A stretch of DNA of 64,000 nt from positions 1-64,000 of the forward strand of contig NZ_WTVS01000028.1 in NCBI RefSeq assembly GCF_012911005.2, given 5' to 3'. Position 1 is the stretch's first letter; the number at the start of each line of letters is the position of its first letter. Below are positions 1 to 8,459 of the stretch, in pieces. The stretch is from Aromatoleum toluolicum (GTDB lineage: Bacteria > Pseudomonadota > Gammaproteobacteria > Burkholderiales > Rhodocyclaceae). The position numbers and the translations under genes are program-made. Under the pieces are notes generated by a model that was given only the letters and a program-made list of their open reading frames with translations, made no database searches and had not been told where the DNA came from.

Positions 1-201
1 CTGCATGAAGTAGATCCGCAGCATCGTTTCCAGCGGCATCGGCGGGCGACCGCGCCGACCGGCCTTCGGGTAGTGTGGCTCGATCACTGCAAGCAATGTC
101 GACCACGGTACGACCGCGTCCATCTCGCCGAGAAAGCGTTCCCGGCGAGTCAGCTTCTTCTTCCCGTCGAAGGCCTGCGAGGCGAAGGTCGTTTGTTTCA
201 T
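1..201 (-). CDS. IS5-family transposase, N-terminal 67 residues (partial)
   Basis: Reading the minus strand from an ATG at 201 gives a protein starting MKQTTFASQAFDGKKK, followed by TRRERFLGEMDAVVPW and RGRPPMPLETMLRIYF. This is the characteristic N-terminus of IS5-group DDE transposases (the DUF772-type DNA-binding domain). The frame stays open to the window edge with no stop, so there is no sign of decay in the visible part. The catalytic DDE core lies outside the window. The enzyme would cut and paste the IS element. Confidence 0.85.
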   Translation of the reverse strand, partial: MKQTTFASQAFDGKKKLTRRERFLGEMDAVVPWSTLLAVIEPHYPKAGRRGRPPMPLETMLRIYFMQ

Positions 202-262
202 GGCGGCAGTGCGTGGTCTATGACTTCAGTATTTTACCGGCTCTGAATAGATCAGAGATTCC
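1..262 (-). mobile_element. End of an IS5-family insertion sequence (cut by window edge)
   Basis: This is the 5' (transposase start) end of an IS element reading leftward out of the window. The outer end on the minus strand begins GGAATCTCTGATC, a typical IS5-group terminus, and directly abuts CTAA at 263-266, which fits the YTAR target preferred by IS5-group elements. The remainder of the element and the other inverted repeat lie outside the window, so the target duplication cannot be confirmed here. Confidence 0.75.
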
Positions 263-1513
263 CTAAGGGTTCTTGATCGAATTCGACGAATCCGCCGCTG
301 CGGAAGACAAATTCCTATAGACGTCCGCGATATCACGGGCAATGATCTGATAGTCTCGATTCGAGCTAATATATCGATAGCCCGCATTTATCCGCCGTGA
401 GCGTACCGCGTCGTCTTCATTCAATAACTTAAGGACGGCCCGTGCAAAATCCTCGCCCGTATAAGGAACACAGAGGCCGGCGCCACTGGTCTCAATCGCA
501 ATCTGCTGATCCGGGTTGTCATTGCAGACCACCGGGATGCCGAGCGAAAGGTATTCAGGCACCTTGGTTGGCGATCCTGCATCCAATAGGTAACCACGTG
601 GAATCGGCGAAAGGCCGACGCGCCCGGCAAGAACGTACCTCCAGGCCTCATTCATCGACAACCACCCCGTCCAAAGGACGTGCTCTTCGATTCCGGCCTC
701 GCGCGCCTTCGCCATCAGCCAAGCCCGGTACGCCTTGTCGTGTGTATCACCAATCAGCACAAGCAGTGCATCCGAGCCCTCGCGACGAACGCGCGCGAGC
801 ATCTCGAACAAGACCTCTATTTGTCGAACGGGATCAAGCGTCCCCAGATAGACAAGCACAGGCCGATCAGCCAGCCTTGCATCATCACTCGGGACAAGAT
901 CCAGCGCACGCACGGCAGCCAGATCTACCCCCATTGGCACCGGCGTTACTCGGGCAGACGACACCCCTAACGCCACCACGTTGCGCTTCATGTGCTCCGA
1001 CTGCACGAATACATGGTCGGCACCAGGAAGCACTACTCTGTGAACAAGTGCTTGCCCGATTCGCCCCCGCAGCCACAAGAGCCAGGCCTTAGGGGATACA
1101 TAACGCGTGCTCCGCCTTTTTGCGCGCATCATCTGCCCTTCCGGTATGGGGTAGGACATCCAATAGAAGAAAGGGAGACCATTGAGGCGTGCAATTACCA
1201 TGCAAAACGCGGCCAAGAACGGCATATCGCGAACTTGCACGGCCTGATAACTCGTTTTGTCAGCAGCTAAGGTGTGGCGCGCGCAATGGAAAAATTTACG
1301 AAGATGTTTGAGAGCACCACCACCCGCACTATTACACACGAACGCCCTGCCTCCCCCCCACGCGACGGGCCCGTCGTGGTTCGGAACCCTTGTCGTAACC
1401 ACATCCGAAAACACGCCAAAGGAAGGCAGGCTCCTTCCGAACAAGCTATTAACATCCGCGCGAAACGTGGGGCAAGGCTCCGCAGTAATGAAAAGCAAGC
1501 GCATAGGCATCAC
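263..1513 (-). CDS. Glycosyltransferase, GT4 (group 1) family
   Basis: A 416-residue cytosolic glycosyltransferase that probably adds one sugar to the lipid-linked repeat unit of the exopolysaccharide. It has the two-Rossmann-fold (GT-B) pattern: an N-terminal acceptor domain, then PVLVYLGTLDPVRQ near residue 215 opening the donor domain, and SPTKVPEYLSLGIPVV near 335-350, the nucleotide-sugar-binding E-x7-E region of GT4 enzymes. Its start overlaps the flippase stop by 4 nt (ATGA), indicating translational coupling. Its TAG stop lies inside the CTAA/TTAG target of the adjacent IS element, so the coding sequence appears intact although the IS abuts it directly. Sugar specificity cannot be told from sequence. 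Confidence 0.85.
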   Translation of the reverse strand: MMPMRLLFITAEPCPTFRADVNSLFGRSLPSFGVFSDVVTTRVPNHDGPVAWGGGRAFVCNSAGGGALKHLRKFFHCARHTLAADKTSYQAVQVRDMPFLAAFCMVIARLNGLPFFYWMSYPIPEGQMMRAKRRSTRYVSPKAWLLWLRGRIGQALVHRVVLPGADHVFVQSEHMKRNVVALGVSSARVTPVPMGVDLAAVRALDLVPSDDARLADRPVLVYLGTLDPVRQIEVLFEMLARVRREGSDALLVLIGDTHDKAYRAWLMAKAREAGIEEHVLWTGWLSMNEAWRYVLAGRVGLSPIPRGYLLDAGSPTKVPEYLSLGIPVVCNDNPDQQIAIETSGAGLCVPYTGEDFARAVLKLLNEDDAVRSRRINAGYRYISSNRDYQIIARDIADVYRNLSSAAADSSNSIKNP

Positions 1514-3051
1514 CAGATGAACACCTGCTTCTTGAAAAGGCCATTGATGCGTTCCCGCTCCTCATTGGAAAACGGCTTGAAGATCCATCCCAAAAACAAG
1601 TAAGTGGACACAATGAGTATGGCCTGCACTAAGAGTACACTCAATTTTGATGGCATGTTGGATAGCCACTCGAATGGCAGCCCCGCACCAATCAAATATG
1701 CGAGCGCGGCGGAGCCCAATATCTTCATAACGCCGAACCAATCCGCACGATAACCATCCCTGCGAGCAATAACGAACAGCACATAGCTATTGAATGCTAG
1801 ATGCCCTACCCCAATGGCAATAACTGGTGCCCACAAGCCAAAATCAGCCTGAATCAGTACCCAAACCAACGGCAGCATCACCAGTCCGCTAGCTGAAGCC
1901 CAGACACACACACTCGCGCGACCAATTGTCACTGCGACGGATTCAAGCAACTGACGTTGACTAAACGGAATCAAACCCGCCATGAATCCAAGAAACAGCC
2001 AACCCGTGTCGGCGAATTTTCCACCCGACAACACACCAACCAGCGCGTCACCAGACAGCGCAACAAAAGCAATTAACGCTGCCAGAGCAAAGAGACTGAG
2101 CTTTCCAGCGAGGTTCGCATTACGCCTGAGCTCAACCATGCCCCCGCCCCCAACGTAACTCGCCACGAGTTTTGGTCTAATCAGACTAAATAGAAGTGTT
2201 GCTGGCAGGTACCGGGCGACCTGATCATTGAGCGCCCGCAGGAACCCGAACAGCGCCGTCGCCTCGGTACCCAGCACGCGCATAACCACGTTCGTCAATA
2301 CCTGCGCGCTGTACGTCAGGGTAAGCAGGTGGGCGAGATACATTCGACATGCCACTCCCCAGTGAGCCCTTAGTGTTGGCTCCTCCCAGTCCGGATGGGC
2401 CTTCTCATCCTTCAAGGCTTTGAATTCCCGCTCAAGCAGCCACCAGCCAAGCCCGAACGAAACAATGGACGCGCCCGCTTCAATCGTGGCGACGCCGAAG
2501 ACATCAACAAGTCCAAAGCTATTGAATAAAACCAGGAAGACTAGGATCAATAACTGGCGGGCGATCAGACTGATTCGTGCGTCCCCCTGCCGCATCAGTG
2601 GGCCCATAAGCGGCTCACGGACAAACCGCCCCAACCCTTCAAACACCAACACCAGCAGAAAAATTGCCGCAGCAGAACGGTAGACCTGCAAGTCAAGCCA
2701 CGCTAGATAGTGCCCACCAAGAACAAACAAAATCCCAGCAAGGGTTGAAAATGCTACCGCTTGCAGAATCAGGATCTGTCGACAGACTCTAACCAGAGCG
2801 ATGCCAGACGCCTTTAATCGGTACTCGGGCAAGTACCGTGCCGCCAGCCATGGCAGTCCAAGCCCGCCAATTGCATAAGCCAACTCAGATGCGGCAATTA
2901 GCGCCACATAGACACCGTACTGCTCTAGCGGAAGCAAACGAACGAGCCAGAGGAGAACTACAAAGGTGATAGCGGCCGATGCAGCCTTTCCTGTTAGGTA
3001 ATGCCATGCACCTCGCTTCAATGCTTGGCAGGAATATGAGTTTTCGCTCAT
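1510..3051 (-). CDS. Polysaccharide flippase, Wzx-like (MATE/MVF superfamily)
   Basis: A 513-residue integral membrane protein with about 12-14 hydrophobic segments. It starts with an N-terminal helix pair around residues 15-60 (AAITFVVLLWLVRLLP, YGVYVALIAASELAYA) typical of oligosaccharide-unit flippases. It would move the undecaprenyl-linked repeat unit across the inner membrane for Wzy polymerisation. It is coupled by 4-nt ATGA overlaps to the Wzy-like gene upstream and the glycosyltransferase downstream. The base composition is visibly lower in GC than the Eps core, consistent with a swappable polymer-specific module. Such proteins are weakly conserved, so the exact substrate is unknown. 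Confidence 0.85.
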   Translation of the reverse strand: MSENSYSCQALKRGAWHYLTGKAASAAITFVVLLWLVRLLPLEQYGVYVALIAASELAYAIGGLGLPWLAARYLPEYRLKASGIALVRVCRQILILQAVAFSTLAGILFVLGGHYLAWLDLQVYRSAAAIFLLVLVFEGLGRFVREPLMGPLMRQGDARISLIARQLLILVFLVLFNSFGLVDVFGVATIEAGASIVSFGLGWWLLEREFKALKDEKAHPDWEEPTLRAHWGVACRMYLAHLLTLTYSAQVLTNVVMRVLGTEATALFGFLRALNDQVARYLPATLLFSLIRPKLVASYVGGGGMVELRRNANLAGKLSLFALAALIAFVALSGDALVGVLSGGKFADTGWLFLGFMAGLIPFSQRQLLESVAVTIGRASVCVWASASGLVMLPLVWVLIQADFGLWAPVIAIGVGHLAFNSYVLFVIARRDGYRADWFGVMKILGSAALAYLIGAGLPFEWLSNMPSKLSVLLVQAILIVSTYLFLGWIFKPFSNEERERINGLFKKQVFIW

Positions 3052-4559
3052 TTACTATCATCACAAGCGTCGTTAGCCGCTTTACTCAACCAAGCTAGAT
3101 AACCGAGAACGCCATAATAAACAATCTGGAATGGCATACTTTCTAAGTACGCGACGCGATAAACTAAATAAAACGCAAAGATTGGGATAACAGCTTGTAT
3201 TGCCGCCGCATCCGCTCTGACCTTGCTTGAACACGCCGCTCGCGCAAGGCGACCGGCTTCACGCCAAGCCGCGATCAAGATCGCAATGAATAGTGCCAGA
3301 CCGACAGGCCCCTGCTCCCAGAGCAAAGTCGAGGCGGCAGTCAGATCGATACCATATCCGGCTAACGGGCGCGCGATGTAACCACCGGTGGCCGAATGCG
3401 CAGCACCAAGGCCATGACCAAAAACGCCCCCAATCGGGTCATCGGAACCCTGAGAATTCACCCAAAAAGTAAGTGCCGTCGTCCTATTTAACAAGTTTGC
3501 CCCATACCCCCTTTCCTGAAAATTGTATTCGACCGTATCGTTAATTTGCTCTTCCAAAGTCTTCCCGAGAAGATTCAGATAGGCATAGGTAACGGAGGCA
3601 GTAAGCGCCGCGCCCACAATCAATGCCCCTAAGGCAAACATCGGACGCCGAAATAGCTCACTTCGATATAACACAATAAACATCAAGGGAAGAAGAACGA
3701 CCACCACCTTTGTCTCCCCAAGAAATAGTGGGGCAAGTGCAGGTAGAAACAAAACGAACCTTTTTACCGAGATAAGTTTTTCTCTCAGTCTCGATAAGAA
3801 AAAAGCCAAAACAACGACGAGAAAAGTCGCCATTTCAGCATTCGCCCCACCGGAGAATTTACTAGAACCAAATGTACCCGCCACCACATCGATCGGAATC
3901 ATTCCCGGATAGAAGTAGCGTACACCCTCGCGCACTGGAACCCACTCGATAAGTTGATAGAGGGCCCACGGCAATTGAAGAAATGCGACAGCAACTATCA
4001 GGATTCGCCATCTCGAAACTGTAATTGAATCAATTGCCAACCATGCCATCGCAAATACCAAACCGGTGACTTGGAAATATCGCTTAAATCCAGAAAATAT
4101 TTCTGACGCAGAACTCCATTGAATAATCGAATGAAGCGCAGCGTATACAACGAAGACGAGCAAGATCCAGACAAACGGGGGGGTGCCGCGAGCAACTTCC
4201 TTATCTAATGAAAGTTTGGCTAGAGACAATAGCATTAACACAAGCCCTAGGAGCGAAACAGCCCAAACGGACTTTGCCGCACCACCATCAGCCCATAGGG
4301 GAGTCACGCCAACGACGAGAAGCCCCAAGCTCGAAATGACGTATATAAGTGAAACCGGTTTAAAAAGCTGGCCAACGCAAACAATTCCTGCTAACAAAAT
4401 AAATATCGTTACATAATTGCCAATGCCGACAATTAAGCCTGCCAAACAGGCAAACAGAATGCATATTAAATTCATGACATGAGTTGATACTCTCGACGAC
4501 ATGCCAGAACACAGCTCAATTTCATTTTGCATATATAACCGGCGCATTCGCTTACGCAT
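3048..4559 (-). CDS. O-antigen ligase/polymerase-like membrane protein (Wzy-type)
   Basis: A 503-residue polytopic membrane protein with about 11-12 hydrophobic helices and a large periplasmic loop around residues 325-395 (NLLGKTLEEQIND through GYIARPLAGYGIDL). The loop includes GVFGHGLGAAHSATGG, resembling the glycine-rich motif after the ligase/polymerase loop of the O-antigen_lig (Wzy_C) family. Next to Wzx and a glycosyltransferase, polymerisation of the repeat unit is the likely role. The start codon is uncertain because no strong ribosome site precedes ATG 4559, and internal methionines follow within 20 residues. It is AT-rich compared with the rest of the locus. Wzy and WaaL-type ligases are hard to separate by sequence. 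Confidence 0.8.
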   Translation of the reverse strand: MRKRMRRLYMQNEIELCSGMSSRVSTHVMNLICILFACLAGLIVGIGNYVTIFILLAGIVCVGQLFKPVSLIYVISSLGLLVVGVTPLWADGGAAKSVWAVSLLGLVLMLLSLAKLSLDKEVARGTPPFVWILLVFVVYAALHSIIQWSSASEIFSGFKRYFQVTGLVFAMAWLAIDSITVSRWRILIVAVAFLQLPWALYQLIEWVPVREGVRYFYPGMIPIDVVAGTFGSSKFSGGANAEMATFLVVVLAFFLSRLREKLISVKRFVLFLPALAPLFLGETKVVVVLLPLMFIVLYRSELFRRPMFALGALIVGAALTASVTYAYLNLLGKTLEEQINDTVEYNFQERGYGANLLNRTTALTFWVNSQGSDDPIGGVFGHGLGAAHSATGGYIARPLAGYGIDLTAASTLLWEQGPVGLALFIAILIAAWREAGRLARAACSSKVRADAAAIQAVIPIFAFYLVYRVAYLESMPFQIVYYGVLGYLAWLSKAANDACDDSK

Positions 4560-4568
4560 ACTTCATGC

Positions 4569-5246
4569 TTATAGTCCAGAAATCCGCTTTCTAGTTGAAC
4601 TATTTATTGCATTCAGAAGTTCCGCAATAAAGTTATCGTGTGCAGCGAACGCATTTTGTGAATCCTTGTCAATACTTGACACACGCGCCAACAGACCTCC
4701 AGGGATATTCCCTTTCAGCCCATATCGCATTTCTGCAAGCTTCTTGTCGACTCCGCCGAGCGCAGGATAGTCACCGACCATTGCCCAGTAAGTTACCGGC
4801 TCGAACCGCTGTTGTTGAACAGTCTCTATGCGCTTTACCTGAATGCGTCCTTGATCGGTGTGTATTTCGCCTGTCCTTCTGGAGATGATTTCGAAACCTT
4901 GAGCCGGATAGCATACGTCTGGATAGTGCACGGCGAGCGAATCGCGTTGGTCACCCCCGTATGCGATCGATAGCATCACGCGCTGGCCGCTTGCGTTTAT
5001 ATAGGTTCTATTTAGGACCTGACTATAAAGAGCATCTATTTTTTGTTGAACATCTGGAGTTACGGATACGATCACAAAGGCATCATCTGTTCGCCAATCT
5101 GCAAATTCGTCTGGAATTGCCGATTCCAGATTGAAGGTCTTTCGATCCGCTGCGATCGTGTGGGCCGGCTTCATCATTGCCGCAACAACCGACCCGCTTA
5201 TCAGTAACGTTGCAATTAGGACACCTTGGACTCGTTTACTTAACAT
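4569..5246 (-). CDS. epsI: Exosortase-associated protein EpsI
   Basis: A 225-residue protein of the EpsI family (DUF3485), a constant partner of exosortases in polysaccharide loci. One N-terminal membrane anchor (residues 8-24, GVLIATLLISGSVVAAM) is followed by a periplasmic domain with the family hallmarks: DWRTDD near 50, VMLSIAYGGDQRDSLAVHYPDVC near 110-130 (a conserved cysteine after HxPDVCY) and QGFEIISRRTGEI. The precise role is unknown; absence of EpsI in Methylobacillus affects methanolan production. The start overlaps the end of xrtB by 7 nt, so the two are coupled. AT-rich sequence begins at about this gene. Confidence 0.9.
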   Translation of the reverse strand: MLSKRVQGVLIATLLISGSVVAAMMKPAHTIAADRKTFNLESAIPDEFADWRTDDAFVIVSVTPDVQQKIDALYSQVLNRTYINASGQRVMLSIAYGGDQRDSLAVHYPDVCYPAQGFEIISRRTGEIHTDQGRIQVKRIETVQQQRFEPVTYWAMVGDYPALGGVDKKLAEMRYGLKGNIPGGLLARVSSIDKDSQNAFAAHDNFIAELLNAINSSTRKRISGL

Positions 5247-6169
5247 CGGATACGCCGTTCGGACTGGTGGCTGCTGAATCGCCGAACTGCATATTGCAGG
5301 GCGGCATCTACCCCGATGATCAGAAGCAACGCACTAACGAACAGCACCATCCCCGCAAACCCGTGCATGAACCCCTGCCCCGCTGCGTCGCCGTAATGGA
5401 AGGTGATCAGCGTTAGCACCATCACGCGAATCACGTTCGCGGCGAATGAAATCGGAACAATCAGGGTCGCGAGCAGCGTGTTGCGCAGCGCGGACTCGGA
5501 ATGCGTGAGCTTGAGGTACAGCAACCCCAAGGCTTCCAGGGTGAAGAGCGTGTGCAGTCCGGCGCAGGCATCTGCGACGAGGAGTTTGTATTGCCCGATC
5601 TGGAGGATGACGCCGCTACGGGCGATGGGATAGCCGGCCCAGTAGAGGACGTGCTCCGCCACATTCGAGACCGCGAGCTTCATCGGCATGGTGACCGCAT
5701 CGACCACCGCACCCGGCAGCGGAATCATGAAAAGCATGAAAAACAGTGCGAACCATTGCGCCTTCACCGCTGCGGTGCCGCGCAAGATGAGGCCGACGGC
5801 GGCTAACACCCAGATAGGGGAGCCGATTTCGAAGATCAAGATGTCTTGCGAGCGGCCGAGGATGTATAGCAGCAAGCCGAAAACGAGGATGGGCCAGCCG
5901 GCTGCGGAAGTCGGGCGCCCGGCGCTGCGCCGGAGCATTTCCGGCCACTGGCGGTAGAGCAGCCAGAGTGAGACGCCGAGCACGATGGGACCGTGGGCCT
6001 GCTCCTGGCTGCTCCAGATGCCGGTGAATAGACCGATGAAGCTGGGAACGTAGAGGAAGGACAGCCCTGCGAGGACAATGAGCCAAGGCGCGAGCGGTTC
6101 CGCGCCCTGCCCGCCGGCCTGCGCCGGCGCGAGTTGTTCCACGGTTGCGGCGCGCGCCGGCGGCGTCAT
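5240..6169 (-). CDS. xrtB: Exosortase B
   Basis: A 309-residue multispanning membrane transpeptidase-like protein that is thought to cleave PEP-CTERM tails from secreted proteins. The predicted catalytic triad is present: Cys202 in LVADACAGLHTLFTLE, Arg248 in FAANVIRVMVLT and His269 in GFMHGFAGMV. About eight hydrophobic helices surround these residues. The pairing with EpsI and the eps gene order are those of the exosortase-B subtype of betaproteobacteria. Two PEP-CTERM proteins in the same locus are plausible substrates. It starts 10 nt after the epsG stop, so it is probably in the same transcript. Confidence 0.92.
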   Translation of the reverse strand: MTPPARAATVEQLAPAQAGGQGAEPLAPWLIVLAGLSFLYVPSFIGLFTGIWSSQEQAHGPIVLGVSLWLLYRQWPEMLRRSAGRPTSAAGWPILVFGLLLYILGRSQDILIFEIGSPIWVLAAVGLILRGTAAVKAQWFALFFMLFMIPLPGAVVDAVTMPMKLAVSNVAEHVLYWAGYPIARSGVILQIGQYKLLVADACAGLHTLFTLEALGLLYLKLTHSESALRNTLLATLIVPISFAANVIRVMVLTLITFHYGDAAGQGFMHGFAGMVLFVSALLLIIGVDAALQYAVRRFSSHQSERRIRC

Positions 6170-6179
6170 CGGCGTGCCC

Positions 6180-7052
6180 TCAGCCCGCGTCGTTGAGGAC
6201 GCTGCCCACCACCGTGATGCCGGCCTGGTGGAACTCGCCCGCGAGCGTGCGCAGTGCGGCCGTGCGTGTGAGGTGCGGGCGCGCGACGAGCAGGGTGCCG
6301 CCCGCGCGGGCGGCGAGGGTAAAGGTGTCGGCAGTACTGCCTGCGGCGGGGGTGTCGACGAGAATGACGTCGTATTCCTCGGCGTATTGCTTGAGCAGCG
6401 CAGCGAAGGTCGGGCGGGAGATCAGCTCCTGCGGGTTGGGTGGCGTGGCGCCCGCGGGGAGGACGGAGAGGTCGACCAGTGCCGGCACGCGGCGCACGAT
6501 CTCTGCACTGCCGCGGCCGGACAGCGCTGCCGAGAGGCCCATGCGGTTATCGACGCCGAAGAGCAGGTGCTGGCGCGGATTGCGCATATCTGCGTCGATG
6601 ATGAGGGTGCGCTCGCCGAGCTGCGAAAAGACGACCCCGAGATTCGCGACGAGCCAGGAGCGCCCTTCCTCGCGCCCGGGGCTGGCGATGGCGAGGCAAC
6701 GGCGGCCGGCGGCCGGGTCGAACCAGCGCAGCATGAGCTGGCTGCGCACGGCGCGCAGCGCTTCGACCTGCGGATGGAAGGGGTTGTACGCGGCGACGAC
6801 TTCGTCCGCGACTCCGCTCTCGCCGCGCTGCAGGTAGGGGTAGTCGAACTGGCGCGAGAGGGCGAACTGGATATCCTCTTCGGTGACGAGGCCGAGCTTG
6901 CATGCGGCGTCGCCGAAGCGCAGGCCGCCTTCACGCTGCAGGCGGAGGATTTTCTCGGCATCTTCGGCCTTGAGGCGACCGGCGTCGATGAGGATGGCGC
7001 CGATCGAGCGTTCGGCGTGGCCGAGGTTCTTGGAGCTGATGGGGGCGTTCAT
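6180..7052 (-). CDS. epsG: EpsG, BY-kinase-like chain-length regulator ATPase
   Basis: A 290-residue P-loop protein of the CpsD/CapB/EpsG type that would work with EpsF to set polysaccharide chain length. An N-terminal region (about residues 15-85) carries a GspE-N-like helical segment, GAILIDAGRLKAEDAEKIL. The ATPase domain has SPGREEGRSW in the Walker A position, LIIDADMRNPRQ (Walker A') and VILVDTPAA (Walker B). The usual Walker A lysine is replaced by Arg, and no tyrosine-rich C-terminal tail is present, so autophosphorylation as in Wzc is doubtful. ATG 7052 is chosen over a far upstream start because the upstream extension overlaps epsF in another frame and lacks family similarity. Confidence 0.87.
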   Translation of the reverse strand: MNAPISSKNLGHAERSIGAILIDAGRLKAEDAEKILRLQREGGLRFGDAACKLGLVTEEDIQFALSRQFDYPYLQRGESGVADEVVAAYNPFHPQVEALRAVRSQLMLRWFDPAAGRRCLAIASPGREEGRSWLVANLGVVFSQLGERTLIIDADMRNPRQHLLFGVDNRMGLSAALSGRGSAEIVRRVPALVDLSVLPAGATPPNPQELISRPTFAALLKQYAEEYDVILVDTPAAGSTADTFTLAARAGGTLLVARPHLTRTAALRTLAGEFHQAGITVVGSVLNDAG

Positions 7053-7059
7053 GAGGGTC

Positions 7060-8403
7060 TCACGCGCGAGCGGGGATGATGCCGAGCAGCGGCGCAGCAG
7101 CGCACTGCTCGATGTCTTCGGGGCCACGCACGCGTTGGTCGACGAGTTCGAGCAGCAGCGCCGAGCCGAGGCCGAGGAGCGTGCCAAGGAAGATGGCGAG
7201 CGCGAGGTTGAGCGCAGTGCGCGGGCTGGAATGCTGCATGGGCGCCGTAGCCGATGTCAGCACCGCGATGTTGGTCTGCTGGGTCCGGCTTTCCAGGCTG
7301 GCCTGCGTCAGACGTTGGGCGACGAGGTCGTAGGCACGCTGCGCGGACTCGACATCGCGTTGCAGGACCGCGATCTGGTCGCGCCTCTCGCGCAGTTCTA
7401 GGACGCGCTTCTTCTGCGCTTCGAGCGCGGCGCGCAGGTCCGATTCACGCGCCACGTTTACACGCGTGGCCGTTCCCATCGAGCTGGCGATACGCTGCGT
7501 CTCGGCACCGATGCGCTCGCGCAGCGAACGGACTTCCGCTTCGATGCGGGCATAGTCCGGATGGTTCTTGCCGACGCGCGAACCGAGTTGTTCGCGTGCG
7601 GCCTCCTGACGCGCGAGTTCGGCCTTGAGTCCCTGGATCAGGCCGCTCTGGAGCACTTCGGGCAAAGTTTCCGCTGATCCTGATTGATTCTGGCGGGAAC
7701 GACTGTCCATGCGCTGTGCCTCGGCGACGACGAGTTGGCTGGAAATTTCCGCCAGTCGCGCATTTTCGACATCGAGTCGCCCGTCGGCCGGAACGATACC
7801 GTGCTGCAGCTGGTAGTCCGAGAGTCGCTTTTGCGCAGCCTCGACTTTTTCACGCAGCGGACCGCTCTGCTCATCGAACCAACGGGCGTACTGTCGTGCG
7901 GGCTCGACCTTTAGCTCGAGATTGACCTCGATATAGGCTTGAGCGAAAGCATTGGCCACCGCCGCGGCAAAGTCAGGGGCGTTGCCGGTGAAGGCGATCG
8001 TGATGACATTGCTGTCGCGCGAAGGCCGCACGACGAGCTTCTTCTGCAGCAACTCTGCAAGCCATATGCGAAGTTCGCCTCGTCCATCAGTATCGGCCTG
8101 CCACTGCTCGCGCACCGCGGGGGCTTCGTCCATCTTGAGCAGTGCGACGACGCGCTCGGCGACCCGGTTCGAGTTGATGATGTCGACCTGGGTTGCCATG
8201 TATCCGGCCAGCATCTGAACAGGTAGTGCGGCACCGACGATCGGATCTGGCGATTTGACGTCGATCACGAGTGCCGTTTCTGCTGTGTACTGGCGCGGGA
8301 TGATCAGGCTCACCAGCAGTGTGGTGGCAATGACGATGCCCAGTACGCTGGCGACAATGACCCAGCGCGCGCGCAGGATCAGGAGAAACTGGTGAAAAGT
8401 CAT
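7060..8403 (-). CDS. epsF: EpsF, polysaccharide co-polymerase (Wzz/GumC family)
   Basis: A 447-residue inner-membrane chain-length determinant. Transmembrane helices lie near residues 14-34 (VIVASVLGIVIATTLL) and 405-425 (ALNLALAIFLGTLLGLGSALLL). Between them is a Wzz domain followed by a long coiled coil (about 180-370) rich in Glu/Arg/Gln. A PxxP-like proline stretch before the second helix (SATAPMQHSSPRTAL) is typical. The cytoplasmic ATPase domain is not fused but supplied by epsG, 7 nt downstream, the two-gene arrangement common in eps clusters. It probably bridges the Wzy polymerase and the EpsE outer-membrane channel. Confidence 0.9.
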   Translation of the reverse strand: MTFHQFLLILRARWVIVASVLGIVIATTLLVSLIIPRQYTAETALVIDVKSPDPIVGAALPVQMLAGYMATQVDIINSNRVAERVVALLKMDEAPAVREQWQADTDGRGELRIWLAELLQKKLVVRPSRDSNVITIAFTGNAPDFAAAVANAFAQAYIEVNLELKVEPARQYARWFDEQSGPLREKVEAAQKRLSDYQLQHGIVPADGRLDVENARLAEISSQLVVAEAQRMDSRSRQNQSGSAETLPEVLQSGLIQGLKAELARQEAAREQLGSRVGKNHPDYARIEAEVRSLRERIGAETQRIASSMGTATRVNVARESDLRAALEAQKKRVLELRERRDQIAVLQRDVESAQRAYDLVAQRLTQASLESRTQQTNIAVLTSATAPMQHSSPRTALNLALAIFLGTLLGLGSALLLELVDQRVRGPEDIEQCAAAPLLGIIPARA

Positions 8404-8459
8404 TCGAGAGTTTTCCGCGGGGGTCTGGGCGTCTTGCTTGCTGCCTGGTGAAAAGGGGC

